Positions 44,805-54,196 are shown, numbered from the stretch's first letter. The stretch: 64,000 nt of DNA from Bradyrhizobium diazoefficiens (GCF_018131015.1 NZ_JAFCJJ010000031.1:1-64000), one strand, 5' to 3'. A program made the numbers and translations. Notes: a model not told the origin generated them from the sequence alone.

Positions 44805-45290
44805 TCACCGATCCACCGGCACGCCGGGGCCGAGATGGTAGCGGCTGGAGAAGAACACCAGCGGCGTGGTGTCGCGATGGTCGCATGCGCTGACTTCGGC
44901 GATGATCAGCGTATGGTCGCTGACATCGACGTGGCGCGTAACCTCGCAGGCGAACCAGGCCACGCATCCCGACAGGCGCGGCAGGCCGTCCACGATCTCG
45001 TAGTCCGGAACGGCGCCAGTGTTGGGCTGACTGGCGAAATGCCGCGACAGGTCGCGGCCATGATCCGGCAGGACGTTGACGCAGTAACGCCCCGTGGCCG
45101 AGATCGCCCGGTGCATCCGCCCGGGCATGACGGAGACCAGCACGGTCGGCGGCGACAGGCTGACCGTGACGAAACTGTTCGCGGTCATGCCGCAGACGCG
45201 GCCGTGCTCGTCCAGCGCGGTCAGCACCGCAACCCCGGTCGCAAAGCGCGACGCGGCTTCGCGGAACGCCGCAGGACTTGCGCGCGGCAT
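44805..45290 (-). CDS. Flavin reductase component (StyB/HpaC type)
   Basis: A 161-residue NAD(P)H:flavin reductase of the split-barrel fold (FREAASRFATGVAVLTALDEHGRVCGMTANSFVTVSLSPPTVLVSV; later ISATGRYCVNVLPDHGRDLSRHFA and the GCVAWFACEVTRHVDVSDHTLIIAEV stretch). It supplies reduced FAD to the StyA-type oxygenase encoded just upstream. ATG 45290 follows GAGGG by 5 bases; a GTG overlapping the styA stop is an alternative start. Confidence 0.87.
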   Translation of the reverse strand: MPRASPAAFREAASRFATGVAVLTALDEHGRVCGMTANSFVTVSLSPPTVLVSVMPGRMHRAISATGRYCVNVLPDHGRDLSRHFASQPNTGAVPDYEIVDGLPRLSGCVAWFACEVTRHVDVSDHTLIIAEVSACDHRDTTPLVFFSSRYHLGPGVPVDR

Positions 45291-45298
45291 GTCAGCCC

Positions 45299-46546
45299 TC
45301 ACGCAATGGCCCTGACGGGCTCGGGCGCCGACATGCCCGCGATCCAGGCCTGGATGCGCTGCGGGGTGGCGATGCGGTCCCACTGCCGGTCCGGATAGTT
45401 GAAGTTCTCGGTGAACTCGTTCGCCAGCGCCTGGTTCTGGCTCATCGCGCCGATCAGCATGCCCAACGCCTCGCTCGGCGGCTGCAGCATCACGTTGGTC
45501 CAGCGCGAGGCCGCCAGCACGCGATCCTGCCGCTTCAGGTCGATCTTCTCGCAGAGGCGCGCATCACACGCGTCGGCGCCCACGATCTCCTCGCCGAGCA
45601 CGAAGGCCGCATAGGAGGCGACGTTGGCGCCCTGCCCCATCATGGGATCGACGATGGCATGGACGTCGCCGAGCGCGATGGCACATTTGCCGTCGTCGAA
45701 CTCGACCAATGTGTTGCGCACGGTCGGGACCACGCCGCCCTGCAGCAGGTCCTGCGGCTGCGCCAGATCGAAGCACGCGGTGTCGATGCGGTCGTAGGTG
45801 GTCGGGTGATGCTTCTCCAGCTTGCCAAGCAGCACCTTCAAAAAGTGCTTCGGGTTCTCGTCGTAGCTGAGCGTCGCCAGCTCCTCCATGTCGCCGCCCG
45901 GCACGTTCTCCATCAGAAGCGCATTGGCGACGCCGCCGAAGGTGACGGTCGGGATCACGATCATCTCGCCATGCCCGGGAGAGACCGAGAGCGTGACGTT
46001 CATGGGATCGGGCTGCCGCACGCCGGTGTAGAGCCCGACGCAGAGCCGCCGCTGCGGCTGCGAATAGGGCGAGTGCTCGGGACGGTAGGTGAAGAGCTGG
46101 CCGAGCGGCCCCTTGCCGGTTGAGACCACCAGGAGGTCAAAACGCGCGACTAGCGCGCTTATGTCGCGCTCCTCGATGCGGCGATACTCGATCTTGCCGC
46201 CGCGATTGACGAAGTCCTGCATCAGCGCGGGCAGATACAGCCGGTAGTCGACGGCGCGGCTCGCCTTGGAGAAGTCGCCGCGAAAGCTCAGCGGCTGCGG
46301 GAAATTGAAGACGTGATCGTGGTAGTAATAATGGTCCTTCGGATCGGTCCAGTGATTGACGCCGAGATAGTCTTCCCGTGCGATCGTCACGTGGTGATGG
46401 GCGACGGTGTTGAGCAGCCGGATGCTGCGATAGTCCTCGGGGGGCCGGTCGGTGATGATCGTCGCATCCACGCCATGCTTCTGCAGGTAGAGCGCAAGAT
46501 GCAGGCCGGCGATGCCGGCACCGACGATTCCGATATGGCGACCCAT
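45299..46546 (-). CDS. Styrene/indole monooxygenase-like FAD oxygenase (StyA type)
   Basis: A 415-residue flavin monooxygenase. The dinucleotide fold is GIVGAGIAGLHLALYLQKHGVDATIIT; IRLLNTVAHHHVTIAREDYLGV and ALGDVHAIVDPMMGQGANVASYAAFVLGEEI match StyA-type epoxidases that use reduced FAD from a separate reductase. Such enzymes epoxidise styrene or indole; natural substrates in soil relatives are often unknown. It forms a two-gene unit with the flavin reductase and is divergent from a LysR gene across 104 bp carrying dyad repeats. Confidence 0.87.
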   Translation of the reverse strand: MGRHIGIVGAGIAGLHLALYLQKHGVDATIITDRPPEDYRSIRLLNTVAHHHVTIAREDYLGVNHWTDPKDHYYYHDHVFNFPQPLSFRGDFSKASRAVDYRLYLPALMQDFVNRGGKIEYRRIEERDISALVARFDLLVVSTGKGPLGQLFTYRPEHSPYSQPQRRLCVGLYTGVRQPDPMNVTLSVSPGHGEMIVIPTVTFGGVANALLMENVPGGDMEELATLSYDENPKHFLKVLLGKLEKHHPTTYDRIDTACFDLAQPQDLLQGGVVPTVRNTLVEFDDGKCAIALGDVHAIVDPMMGQGANVASYAAFVLGEEIVGADACDARLCEKIDLKRQDRVLAASRWTNVMLQPPSEALGMLIGAMSQNQALANEFTENFNYPDRQWDRIATPQRIQAWIAGMSAPEPVRAIA

Positions 46547-46598
46547 GTCGTGTCCTCCCCCGATTGCTTGTTTTGAGAGAGCGTAGCGGCCCGCCGTG

Positions 46599-46645
46599 TT
46601 GCGAACTACGGAATAAGTGGGATATAATTTATTCCGATTGGGAAT
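46599..46645. promoter_or_regulatory. LysR-type divergent promoter/operator
   Basis: A plus-strand promoter TTGCGA-N18-TATAAT (46599-46604; 46623-46628) is bracketed by GGAATAA (46610) and TTATTCC (46629-46635), and ATTCC-N5-GGAAT (46631-46645) contains a T-N11-A LysR box. It sits between the monooxygenase and LysR genes. Confidence 0.65.
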
Positions 46646-46650
46646 GAATT

Positions 46651-47547
46651 ATGGACCGGATCGATTGCCTGCGCGCCTTCGTACGCACCCTCGAGGGTGG
46701 CAGCTTTTCGGCTGCGGCCAAGGAGCTCGGCATCGGCCAGCCCGCCATCAGCAAGCGCATCGCGATGCTGGAGAGCGAGTTCGGCACGCAACTGTTCCTG
46801 CGCACGACGCGCACGCTGAAGCCGACGCCGGAGGCGCACCGCATCTACGACCTGGCGCGGCAGATCCTCGACAGTTTTGACATGGCGCGGTCGAGCGTCG
46901 AACAGGCGGCGCCGCGCCCGACCGGCACGCTGCGGATCGGCGTGCCCTCCTCGTTCGGACGGCGCTACATGATGCCCGTCATCGCCGACTATGTGCGGCA
47001 CCATCCCGAGGTCCGGGTCGACATCCGCTTCAGCGAGCGGTTCGTCAATCTCGTTGAAGAAGGCATCGAGCTGGCGCTGAGGATCGGAAACCTGGAGGCG
47101 AGCACGCTGGTCGCCCGACGGCTCGGCACCGTGCAGCGCTACCTCGTTGCAACGCCGACCTATCTGCACGGCCGCCCGATGCCGCGAACGCCTGACGATC
47201 TCGGCTCGCACCAGTGCATCGTCTATTCGCGGATGTCGCCGGCGCATCAATGGGCGTTCGAGTCCGAGCATGGTCGTCACGTCGCCTCGATCAACGGCCC
47301 CATCCATGTCGACGATGCCGACGCGATGCAGGAGGCGACGATGCATCATCTCGGCATCGCCATCCTCCCCGACTGGAACGCGGCGGACGGCCTTCGCAGC
47401 GGCGAGCTCGAGCATGTGCTTCCGGACTACAGCATCGCCGCACTGCCCCTGCATGCGGTCTATCCCGAGACGCAATGGATGTCGCTGCGCGCGCGAAGCT
47501 TCCTGGATCTTCTGGTCGCGCGCGCGGAGCATTTCGTCCAGCCCTGA
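46651..47547 (+). CDS. LysR-family regulator of the monooxygenase operon
   Basis: A 298-residue LysR protein. The HTH is MDRIDCLRAFVRTLEGGSFSAAAKELGIGQPAISKRIAMLESEFG; the effector domain follows with TGTLRIGVPSSFGRRYMMPVIADYV. It resembles the CrgA/AaeR-like branch with an R-rich second lobe. It is divergent from the StyA-type gene, the standard arrangement for an activator that also represses itself. Confidence 0.9.
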   Translation: MDRIDCLRAFVRTLEGGSFSAAAKELGIGQPAISKRIAMLESEFGTQLFLRTTRTLKPTPEAHRIYDLARQILDSFDMARSSVEQAAPRPTGTLRIGVPSSFGRRYMMPVIADYVRHHPEVRVDIRFSERFVNLVEEGIELALRIGNLEASTLVARRLGTVQRYLVATPTYLHGRPMPRTPDDLGSHQCIVYSRMSPAHQWAFESEHGRHVASINGPIHVDDADAMQEATMHHLGIAILPDWNAADGLRSGELEHVLPDYSIAALPLHAVYPETQWMSLRARSFLDLLVARAEHFVQP

Positions 47548-47601
47548 CCGCATACCCCCACCGCCGGCGCAGGCGGTTGACGCTGCGCCTGCCGGCACTA
47601 A

Positions 47602-48633
47602 ATGACGCCCATGAAAAAGATCGGATTCTTGTCCTTCGGACACTGGACGCCCTCGCCGCAATCGCAGACCCGCTCGGCGGCGGACACGCTGCTGCAATCC
47701 ATCGAGCTCGCAGTGGCGGCAGAACAACTCGGGGCCGACGGCGCCTATTTTCGCGTGCATCACTTTGCGCGCCAGCTTGCCTCGCCGTTTCCGCTGCTCG
47801 CCGCGGTCGGCGCGAAGACCAGCACAATCGAGATCGGCACCGCCGTGATCGACATGCGCTACGAGAACCCGCTCTACATGATCGAGGACGCAGGTTCAGC
47901 CGATCTCATCGCCGGCGGACGGCTGCAGCTCGGCATCAGCCGCGGCTCGCCCGAGCAGGTGATCGACGGCTGGCGCTACTTTGGCTACCGGCCGGCCGAG
48001 GGCCAAAGCGACGCCGACATGGGCCGCCGCCACGCCGAAGTGTTTCTGGACCTGCTGCGCGGCCAAGGCTTTGCCGAGCCCAATCCGCAACCGATGTTTC
48101 CGAACCCGCCGGGACTGCTCCGCATCGAGCCGCATTCGGCGGGCCTGCGCGAACGGATCTGGTGGGGTGCCGGCTCCAACGCGACCGCCGTGTGGGCGGC
48201 AAAGCTCGGCATGAATCTGCAGAGCTCGACGCTGAAGAACGACGAGACCGGCGAAGCCTTCCACGTGCAGCAGGCCGCGCAGATCAAGGCCTATCGCGCG
48301 GCGTGGAAGGAAGCCGGCCATGCCCGCGAGCCCCGCGTGTCCGTCAGCCGCAGCATCTTCGCGCTGATGAACGATCGCGACCGCGCCTATTTCGGCGGGG
48401 AGCGCGGCGGCGAGGACCAGATCGGCTTCATCGATCCGCAGACCCGCGCGATCTTCGGCCGCAGTTACGCGGCCGAGCCGGATGCGCTGATCGAGCAACT
48501 CAAGCAGGACGAAGCGATCGCCGAGGCCGATACGCTGCTGCTGACCATCCCGAACCAGCTCGGCGTCGCCTACTGCGCGCATGCGATCGAGGCGATCCTA
48601 ACGCACGTCGCGCCGGCGCTGGGGTGGCGGTAA
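47602..48633 (+). CDS. Luciferase-like (LLM) flavin-dependent oxidoreductase
   Basis: A 343-residue TIM-barrel FMN/F420-type monooxygenase of the bacterial luciferase-like superfamily, with GADGAYFRVHHFARQLASPFPLLAAVGAKT, IEIGTAVIDMRYENPLYMIEDAGSADLIAGGRLQLGISRGSP and GRSYAAEPDALIEQL patterns. Most are alkanal or sulfonate-type monooxygenases. It is 54 bp after the LysR gene and codirectional, and may belong to the same regulon as the neighbouring flavin oxygenase. Confidence 0.85.
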   Translation: MTPMKKIGFLSFGHWTPSPQSQTRSAADTLLQSIELAVAAEQLGADGAYFRVHHFARQLASPFPLLAAVGAKTSTIEIGTAVIDMRYENPLYMIEDAGSADLIAGGRLQLGISRGSPEQVIDGWRYFGYRPAEGQSDADMGRRHAEVFLDLLRGQGFAEPNPQPMFPNPPGLLRIEPHSAGLRERIWWGAGSNATAVWAAKLGMNLQSSTLKNDETGEAFHVQQAAQIKAYRAAWKEAGHAREPRVSVSRSIFALMNDRDRAYFGGERGGEDQIGFIDPQTRAIFGRSYAAEPDALIEQLKQDEAIAEADTLLLTIPNQLGVAYCAHAIEAILTHVAPALGWR

Positions 48634-48674
48634 GGAATATGGCGGCCGTCTAAAGGCGCGAAGCTCGCCTGCGG

Positions 48675-48788
48675 CCATCCTTCGAGACGCCCGCCTTCGG
48701 CGGGCCCTCAGGATGAGGTCGCGTTTTGCTGCGATATAGACCCTCATGGTGAGGAGCCCGCCAAAGCGGGCGTCTCGAACCATGCAGG
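48675..48788. repeat. Intergenic palindromic repeat (CCTTCGAGACGCCCGC family)
   Basis: TTCGAGACGCCCGCCTTCGGCGGGCCCTC on the left is mirrored by GAGGAGCCCGCCAAAGCGGGCGTCTCGAA on the right, a large composite inverted repeat, in the gap between convergent genes. Same class as 44625-44783. Confidence 0.75.
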
Positions 48789-48824
48789 CCCGGCTCTTCC
48801 GACACAGGCGATTCAACTGCTTGC

Positions 48825-50345
48825 CTACGCCGCCACCGGGATCGACTGCGCGTAGTTGAACATGTTGCCGGGATCGTAGGTCTTCTTGACCTGTTTGAGC
48901 CGGTCGAGCGCGTCGCCGTAATAGGCGGCTTGGGGATTCTGCAGGGCGGGATCGGCAAAGTTCTGGAACGCGCCGCCGGTGCCCTCGCGCCACATCCGCT
49001 CGAAGAAGGCGTTCTGCCAATCGATGCAGCCCTCGATCTCGGCGACGGGTGCGGCGGGCGCCCAGGACATGCCGGCATCCATCAGCCAATCGGAGCGGCG
49101 GTGAACGAAGGCCGACTCCCGGTCCGGCTTGTTCATCTTGCCGCCGGTCTGGAAGAAACGGAAATCGGCGTGGGTGCCGTTGGTCCGGCCGGGAAATTTC
49201 TCCAGAAACCCATAGGCCTGATCGAGGGCCTCGTCGCTCAGCGAGCCCGCCACGAAGGCAGAGCGTTCGTGGAAGCGGTCGAGCGTGTCGTCCTCGGAGA
49301 GGAAATCCTGCGCCTTCCAGTAGGCCATGGTCCGGATCACCTTCTTGATGGGCCGGCCTGCACGCATGGCGCCAGACAGCAGCTTCTCGACATAGGCCGG
49401 CGCTCCGACATATTGGCCGATCAGGTCGATCGCGACGGTGGTGTTGTCCGGCCCGGGCGGACGCGCCTTGAGGGACAGCCGGCTGCCGAACTTGTTGTCG
49501 GCGGTCGTGAGGTCGCGCAGCAGGGCCCGCGCGACGGCGTGCTCCTTGCCGCCTGCAAAACCCCATTGGATTTGAAACACGGTGACGGTGGAGACCGGCA
49601 TGGTCTTGAGCCGGAACGCCGTGTTGACGCCGAAATTGTTGCCGGAGCCGCCGGTGCAGGCCCAGAACAGCTGACCATCCGGGCCGTCGGGGGTCGCGAT
49701 TACCTTGCGGCCGTCGGCCAGCACGACTTCCGTCTCGAGCAGCAGGTCGGATGCGACGCCCCAGTTGCGCATGGAAAAGCCGATGCCGCCGCCGAGCAGG
49801 AAACCGGACAGGCCCACCGTGGTGCAGCGCCCGGTGGTGAGCGCGACGTTGTGACGGCGGAGCAGGCTGTAGACGTGCCCGTTCATCAGGCCGCCGGGCA
49901 GAAAGACAGTGCCGTCGCCGTCGACGCGCGCGCCTTGCGTGATGCCGCCGGTCGAGATCATCACGCCATCGGTCATCGAGAAGCCGGCATAGCAATGGCC
50001 GCCGCTGCGGATCTTCGGCTCGATGCCGCGCGCCCGGCACCAGTTCACGCCGGCCACGACATCCGGCGCGCCCGCGCACCAGATGATGCCGGCGGGCCGC
50101 AGGTTCTCGTAGGCACCGTTGTAGCCAACGCTCAATTCCGGATAGCCCTTGCTGCCGGGCAGGATGATGCGGCCGCCCTGCAGGGCCCGCTCCAGCTCGA
50201 GCCAGTCCGACGGCTTCAGCCGTGCAGCCGGTCCGGCATCGGCCGCCCGCGCGATCGACGGACAGGCGGACAGAAAGGCCACTGAGGCGGCACCGAGCAA
50301 AAAGCCGCGCCGCGGCATTGCAGGACGGGCTGGAAGGCTCGACAT
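48825..50345 (-). CDS. Tat-exported FAD-linked oxidase, berberine-bridge-enzyme type
   Basis: A 506-residue oxidase. The N-terminus carries a twin-arginine signal (RRGFLLGAASVAFLSAC). FAD-binding segments are KIRSGGHCYAGFS (covalent His) and GRCTTVGLSGFLLGGGIGF (Cys typical of bicovalent BBE-like enzymes). The C-terminal BBE motif is YYGDALDRLKQVKKTYDPGNMFNYAQSI. It oxidises an alcohol, sugar or alkaloid-like substrate outside the cytoplasm. The start at 50345 follows GAGGG by 5 bases. A FixK/FNR-type box lies 73 bp upstream, shared with the divergent gene. Confidence 0.85.
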   Translation of the reverse strand: MSSLPARPAMPRRGFLLGAASVAFLSACPSIARAADAGPAARLKPSDWLELERALQGGRIILPGSKGYPELSVGYNGAYENLRPAGIIWCAGAPDVVAGVNWCRARGIEPKIRSGGHCYAGFSMTDGVMISTGGITQGARVDGDGTVFLPGGLMNGHVYSLLRRHNVALTTGRCTTVGLSGFLLGGGIGFSMRNWGVASDLLLETEVVLADGRKVIATPDGPDGQLFWACTGGSGNNFGVNTAFRLKTMPVSTVTVFQIQWGFAGGKEHAVARALLRDLTTADNKFGSRLSLKARPPGPDNTTVAIDLIGQYVGAPAYVEKLLSGAMRAGRPIKKVIRTMAYWKAQDFLSEDDTLDRFHERSAFVAGSLSDEALDQAYGFLEKFPGRTNGTHADFRFFQTGGKMNKPDRESAFVHRRSDWLMDAGMSWAPAAPVAEIEGCIDWQNAFFERMWREGTGGAFQNFADPALQNPQAAYYGDALDRLKQVKKTYDPGNMFNYAQSIPVAA

Positions 50346-50417
50346 CGTCACCCTCGGATTGAATCATCGGCCGTCGGCAACTTTACCTTACTTCCTGCGC
50401 ATCGGCGATCGCGATCA

Positions 50418-50431
50418 TTGACCTAGGTCAA
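50418..50431. promoter_or_regulatory. FixK/FNR-type box TTGA-N6-TCAA
   Basis: TTGACCTAGGTCAA is a perfect palindrome matching the FixK/FNR core TTGA-N6-TCAA. It lies in the 156-bp divergent region between the berberine-type oxidase (73 bp) and the TAXI gene (70 bp), so low oxygen may control either or both. Confidence 0.6.
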
Positions 50432-50501
50432 GGCTGAAGCTGCCTGCGAGCGAAAGCTCGCGAGGGACTTTTCCCATCGGGGCGAAAGGCGGCAGGGCAG
50501 A

Positions 50502-51887
50502 ATGGACGAGCTGTCGGCACTTCGGATCCGCAGCGTCAGGCTGCCCGTCTGGCTTCGCGTCGTCGTCGTGCTGGCCGTGGTGCTGCTGGCCGGGGCCGCG
50601 AGCCTGTTCGCGTACCGCTGGTACATCCGCCCCGTGACGCTGTCGATCGCGGTCGGCTCGCTCGATGGCGACGCGCCCAGGATCATATCGGCGCTCGCGA
50701 GCCGGCTCACCGTCAACAACGCGCCGGTGCGGCTGAAGCTGGTGGAGACCAGCGGCGCCATCGCAGCGGCGGAGGCGTTCTCATCCGGGAAGACCGACCT
50801 TGCCGTCGTCCGTGGCGACGTCGGCGACCTGTCGCAGGCGCAAGCCATCGTCGTGCTGACCGAAGCCGTGGCGCTGCTGGTCGCGCCGCCGGGATCGGCG
50901 ATCACGGACATGGCCGGCCTGAAGCGCGTGACGGTCGGGGTGGTCGCGGGCGACACCAACCAGAAGATCGTCAGCGTGTTGACGAAAGCCTATGACCTCG
51001 ACCGCGCCAACGTGACCTTCAAGAGCCTCGCGCTCGACCAGGTTCGCCGTGCGCTCGATGCCAGGGAGATCCGCGCCGTTCTCGTCGTGGCGCCGCTGAG
51101 CGAGAAATATGTGTCGCTGGTGCGCGGCCTGTTCCCGCAGACGGCGAAAAGCGCCCCGGTGCTGATCCCGATCGAGAATGCCGGCGCCATCGCCGAGAAG
51201 GAGCGCGCCTATGAGAGCTTTGACATTCCCAAGGGCGCGCTGCGCGGATCGCCGCCCGTTCCAGCCGACGACGTCACCACGCTGAAGGTCTCGTTCTACA
51301 TCGTCGGCAAGCAGAGCCTGGACAACGACGTGATCGCCGGCTTCACGCAAGCCATCACCAGCGCGCGCCGCGACGTCCTGGCCGAACTGCCGGTCCTCGC
51401 GCAGTTCAAGGCGCCCGACACCGACGCCGGCGCCTATCTTCCGGTTCATGCGGGCGCCGCCGAATTCTACAACGGCAGCCAGCTCTCGTTCCTCGACAAG
51501 TGGAGCAACGCCATCTTCCTGACGCCGATGGCGCTCGGCGGGCTCGCCACGGTGCTGGCGGCGGCCTGGCAGTTTCTCCGCTCCGGCGAGTTCAAGCCGA
51601 GAGAGCCGGCACTGGACCTGCTCTATGCGCTGGGGCGGCGCATCCGGCTTGCCGGGAACGAGGCGGAGCTGGCCGCGATCGAGTCGGAGATCGACGAGGT
51701 CCTGTCGGCGCAGCGCGCGAGCGCGGCCGAGGACGACTCCACGCTCGACACCGCCACGCTGAATGTCGCCGCGCATCGCCTGGAGAATCTGATTCATGAC
51801 CGCCGGGCGGCCCTCACGGCAGCCAGCCCCGACAAACCGAAAGAGGCCGGCAGTGTCGCGGGCGAGCCGGTGTCAAAGCCGGAATAG
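50502..51887 (+). CDS. TAXI-family solute-binding protein with C-terminal membrane helix
   Basis: A 461-residue TAXI (TRAP-associated extracytoplasmic) binding protein. An N-terminal TM (about 18-40) anchors it; the binding domain is about 45-335 (SIAVGSLDGDAPRIISALASRL, KTDLAVVRGD...); a second TM lies at about 342-362 and a cytoplasmic tail follows. No TRAP permease gene is adjacent, so it is an orphan that may be a sensor or pair with a permease elsewhere. The 100-residue charged tail is unusual for a pure transport binding protein. Confidence 0.83.
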   Translation: MDELSALRIRSVRLPVWLRVVVVLAVVLLAGAASLFAYRWYIRPVTLSIAVGSLDGDAPRIISALASRLTVNNAPVRLKLVETSGAIAAAEAFSSGKTDLAVVRGDVGDLSQAQAIVVLTEAVALLVAPPGSAITDMAGLKRVTVGVVAGDTNQKIVSVLTKAYDLDRANVTFKSLALDQVRRALDAREIRAVLVVAPLSEKYVSLVRGLFPQTAKSAPVLIPIENAGAIAEKERAYESFDIPKGALRGSPPVPADDVTTLKVSFYIVGKQSLDNDVIAGFTQAITSARRDVLAELPVLAQFKAPDTDAGAYLPVHAGAAEFYNGSQLSFLDKWSNAIFLTPMALGGLATVLAAAWQFLRSGEFKPREPALDLLYALGRRIRLAGNEAELAAIESEIDEVLSAQRASAAEDDSTLDTATLNVAAHRLENLIHDRRAALTAASPDKPKEAGSVAGEPVSKPE

Positions 51888-51919
51888 CGGCACGCGTGTG
51901 CGAGTGGCGCCGTGACGGA

Positions 51920-51958
51920 GGTCGAGACGAGCGAGCAGACAAACTCGATGTCTCGACC
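51920..51958. terminator. Stem between convergent genes
   Basis: GGTCGAGAC (51920-51928) and GTCTCGACC (51950-51958) form a perfect 9-bp stem with a 21-base loop in the 215-bp gap between the TAXI and serine hydrolase stops. Without a T-run it may be a repeat rather than a terminator. Confidence 0.4.
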
Positions 51959-52102
51959 GGAATAAATCCGCCGCCTCGATGTTCTGACTGAATTGGCATC
52001 GGTCAGGACATCACGGGATGACTTTCGGGGCCTCAGCTGGCGGAATCGAATTCAGCAAGCATGTCGCCTCGCGTCGCCCCCATTGGGCGATCTCAGGACA
52101 CC

Positions 52103-54091
52103 TCAATGTTTGGGCTGCGCAGGTTCCTCCTCAGCGGTCAGCGTGCCCTGTTGGATGAGCGCGCTGCGCTGCTCCCACGGCCCTGGATCGAGAACCGCGC
52201 CGTTGATTTTCCCGGCGGCGTCGCGCGTGAAAGCGAGCCGCGTGTGGTCGCCGCCCTCGACCTGGAATTCATCCTGCGAACGGACCGCCACAGGCGTCGG
52301 CCGTCCCTTGTCGAAATCGAGAATTGACCATTGGCCTGTTGCCTCGACGACGAGCTTGCCGTCTACGACACTGACTTGAAGCGCGACACTCTGCGCAGGA
52401 ACCGCCTCCCGGGCAAAGGCAACAACGAGCGGAGCGCTCTGCGTCGCGCGGATGATCTTGAACTTGATCGCGGCGTTGACCGGACCTGAAATCCGACGAA
52501 AGGCCGCCTCCAGGGTCAGGCCCTTGATCGACTTGTCGTCGACCGCTGTGATGAGATCTCCCGCCATGATGCCTACTTTCGCGGCGGGGCCGGTGTCGGC
52601 CAGTTTGATCACCCTGAGGCCATCGGTGCCCGCGATAACGGACTCAAGACCGGTCCAACCATTGCCGTCGGTAACCGAGATCTGCCTGTCCAGCGAACTT
52701 GCAGACCCGCCGAAAACGTAACGTCCAACGTATTCGGTGAGGGCGCCCTCATTTCGTTGCCCGACCGCGACCGGCGCTGACGCTTCAGGCACCTTCAGCG
52801 CCGCATAGGGCAGGCGACGGATGGCGTTGAAATAGAAGCCGTTCTCACTGTACTGGCGTCGCTGCATCATCATGATCAGGATCAGCTTCTGTGCCGGGTC
52901 GATCGAGAAGAACGTGCCCCAGCTTCCCTGCCAGTTGAAGCTTCCGACTGCGCCCGGAATCAAGCTGAAATCAGGGCTGGTGCGGACTGCGAAACCGAGC
53001 CCCCAGCCCGTGCCGTAGGCCGGACCGACTTCATGCCCCGCAATGTGCATTTCGGGCTGCAGCGAATTCGTCGTCATCAGCCTGACCGTTTCGGGCTTCA
53101 AGATACGCACGCCGTCAAGCTCGCCGCCGTTGAGCAGCATCTGGCAGAAGCGCAGGAAGTCGGGCGCCGTCGAGACGATCCCGCCACCCCCTGAAAAGAA
53201 CGTTTGCGGATGCGTGACGTCCCCGTCCGAAGGCGATGTCGGTACTGCGACAAGACGGGCCAGTTTATCCTCGGGCACCGAGAAACCACTGTCGACCATA
53301 CGCAGCGGCCCAAAGAGACGACTTTGCAGAAACTGGTCGAACGGCTGGCCCGAGACGACTTCGATAACGCGCCCGAGCACATCGTAACCGATCGAATATT
53401 CCCAGACTTCACCCGGCTGGTGCAGCAGCGGGAGTGTGCCGACGCTGGCCACGAACGAAGCGATCGGCTTGTCGCGCCGGAACGGCGCCCGCGCGCCGTA
53501 AAGCAGGTGGACCGCCGCATTGCCAAATCCGGGGTCGGCGTAGTCCGGCAATGCATAAACGAGGCCGGACGTATTGCGCAGAAGGTCCCGGATGGTCATC
53601 GCGCGCCTCGCCGGTTCAAAAACCTTCTGCGCAAGATCCAGGAGGATCGGATCCCCCGTGGCCGGATCCTTCTTGACGACCTGCATATCCCTGAGCTCCG
53701 GCAAATATTGCGCCACGGGAGCGTCAAGCTCGAGCTTGCCTTCATCGACCAGCATCATGGTGGCGACGCTGGTGATCTGCTTGGACATCGATCCGATGCG
53801 GAAGATCGAATCCGGCCGCATCCGAATTTTCTTGTCGCCGTCTTGAAAGCCGGTGGGCTCCAAATAGGCCAGCTTTCCGCCTCGGGCGATCCCCACGACA
53901 AAACCGGAGGGATCACCCTTTTTTGTCTGCGCCTCGAACCAGGAGGTCATGCGTGCCAGCCGCCGCGCCGAAAAGCCGAGACTGTCCGGGTCGCCGGCGG
54001 TCTGCAAATCGTCGGCAAGCGCCGCACCCGCCGGACAGAGTGTAAGCGCCGCCAGCGCGGCCAATAGAACGACAAACCGCTGATTTCGCAT
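52103..54091 (-). CDS. Exported beta-lactamase-family serine hydrolase with PDZ domain
   Basis: A 662-residue exported protein. After a signal peptide (cut near AGAALA-DD, residue 27) comes a class C beta-lactamase/esterase domain (about 40-415) with the S-x-x-K motif SMSK (S101-K104) and the conserved Tyr in WEYSIGYDVLG. A PDZ-like domain follows (about 480-560, with AKVGIMAGDLITAVDDKSIKGLTL), then a beta-rich DUF-type end. The fusion suggests a periplasmic hydrolase whose binding or activation depends on a peptide C-terminus. AraC-type regulator encoded upstream. Confidence 0.87.
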   Translation of the reverse strand: MRNQRFVVLLAALAALTLCPAGAALADDLQTAGDPDSLGFSARRLARMTSWFEAQTKKGDPSGFVVGIARGGKLAYLEPTGFQDGDKKIRMRPDSIFRIGSMSKQITSVATMMLVDEGKLELDAPVAQYLPELRDMQVVKKDPATGDPILLDLAQKVFEPARRAMTIRDLLRNTSGLVYALPDYADPGFGNAAVHLLYGARAPFRRDKPIASFVASVGTLPLLHQPGEVWEYSIGYDVLGRVIEVVSGQPFDQFLQSRLFGPLRMVDSGFSVPEDKLARLVAVPTSPSDGDVTHPQTFFSGGGGIVSTAPDFLRFCQMLLNGGELDGVRILKPETVRLMTTNSLQPEMHIAGHEVGPAYGTGWGLGFAVRTSPDFSLIPGAVGSFNWQGSWGTFFSIDPAQKLILIMMMQRRQYSENGFYFNAIRRLPYAALKVPEASAPVAVGQRNEGALTEYVGRYVFGGSASSLDRQISVTDGNGWTGLESVIAGTDGLRVIKLADTGPAAKVGIMAGDLITAVDDKSIKGLTLEAAFRRISGPVNAAIKFKIIRATQSAPLVVAFAREAVPAQSVALQVSVVDGKLVVEATGQWSILDFDKGRPTPVAVRSQDEFQVEGGDHTRLAFTRDAAGKINGAVLDPGPWEQRSALIQQGTLTAEEEPAQPKH

Positions 54092-54196
54092 GGGGAGCCC
54101 CGTTTGGCGCAACGATTGCGAGGAAGGATCGCCATCAGTCTGTCGAATGTTTTCGATTCCTTCTTGCCGATTCCTGCAAACCGGCTGGCCGATTCC

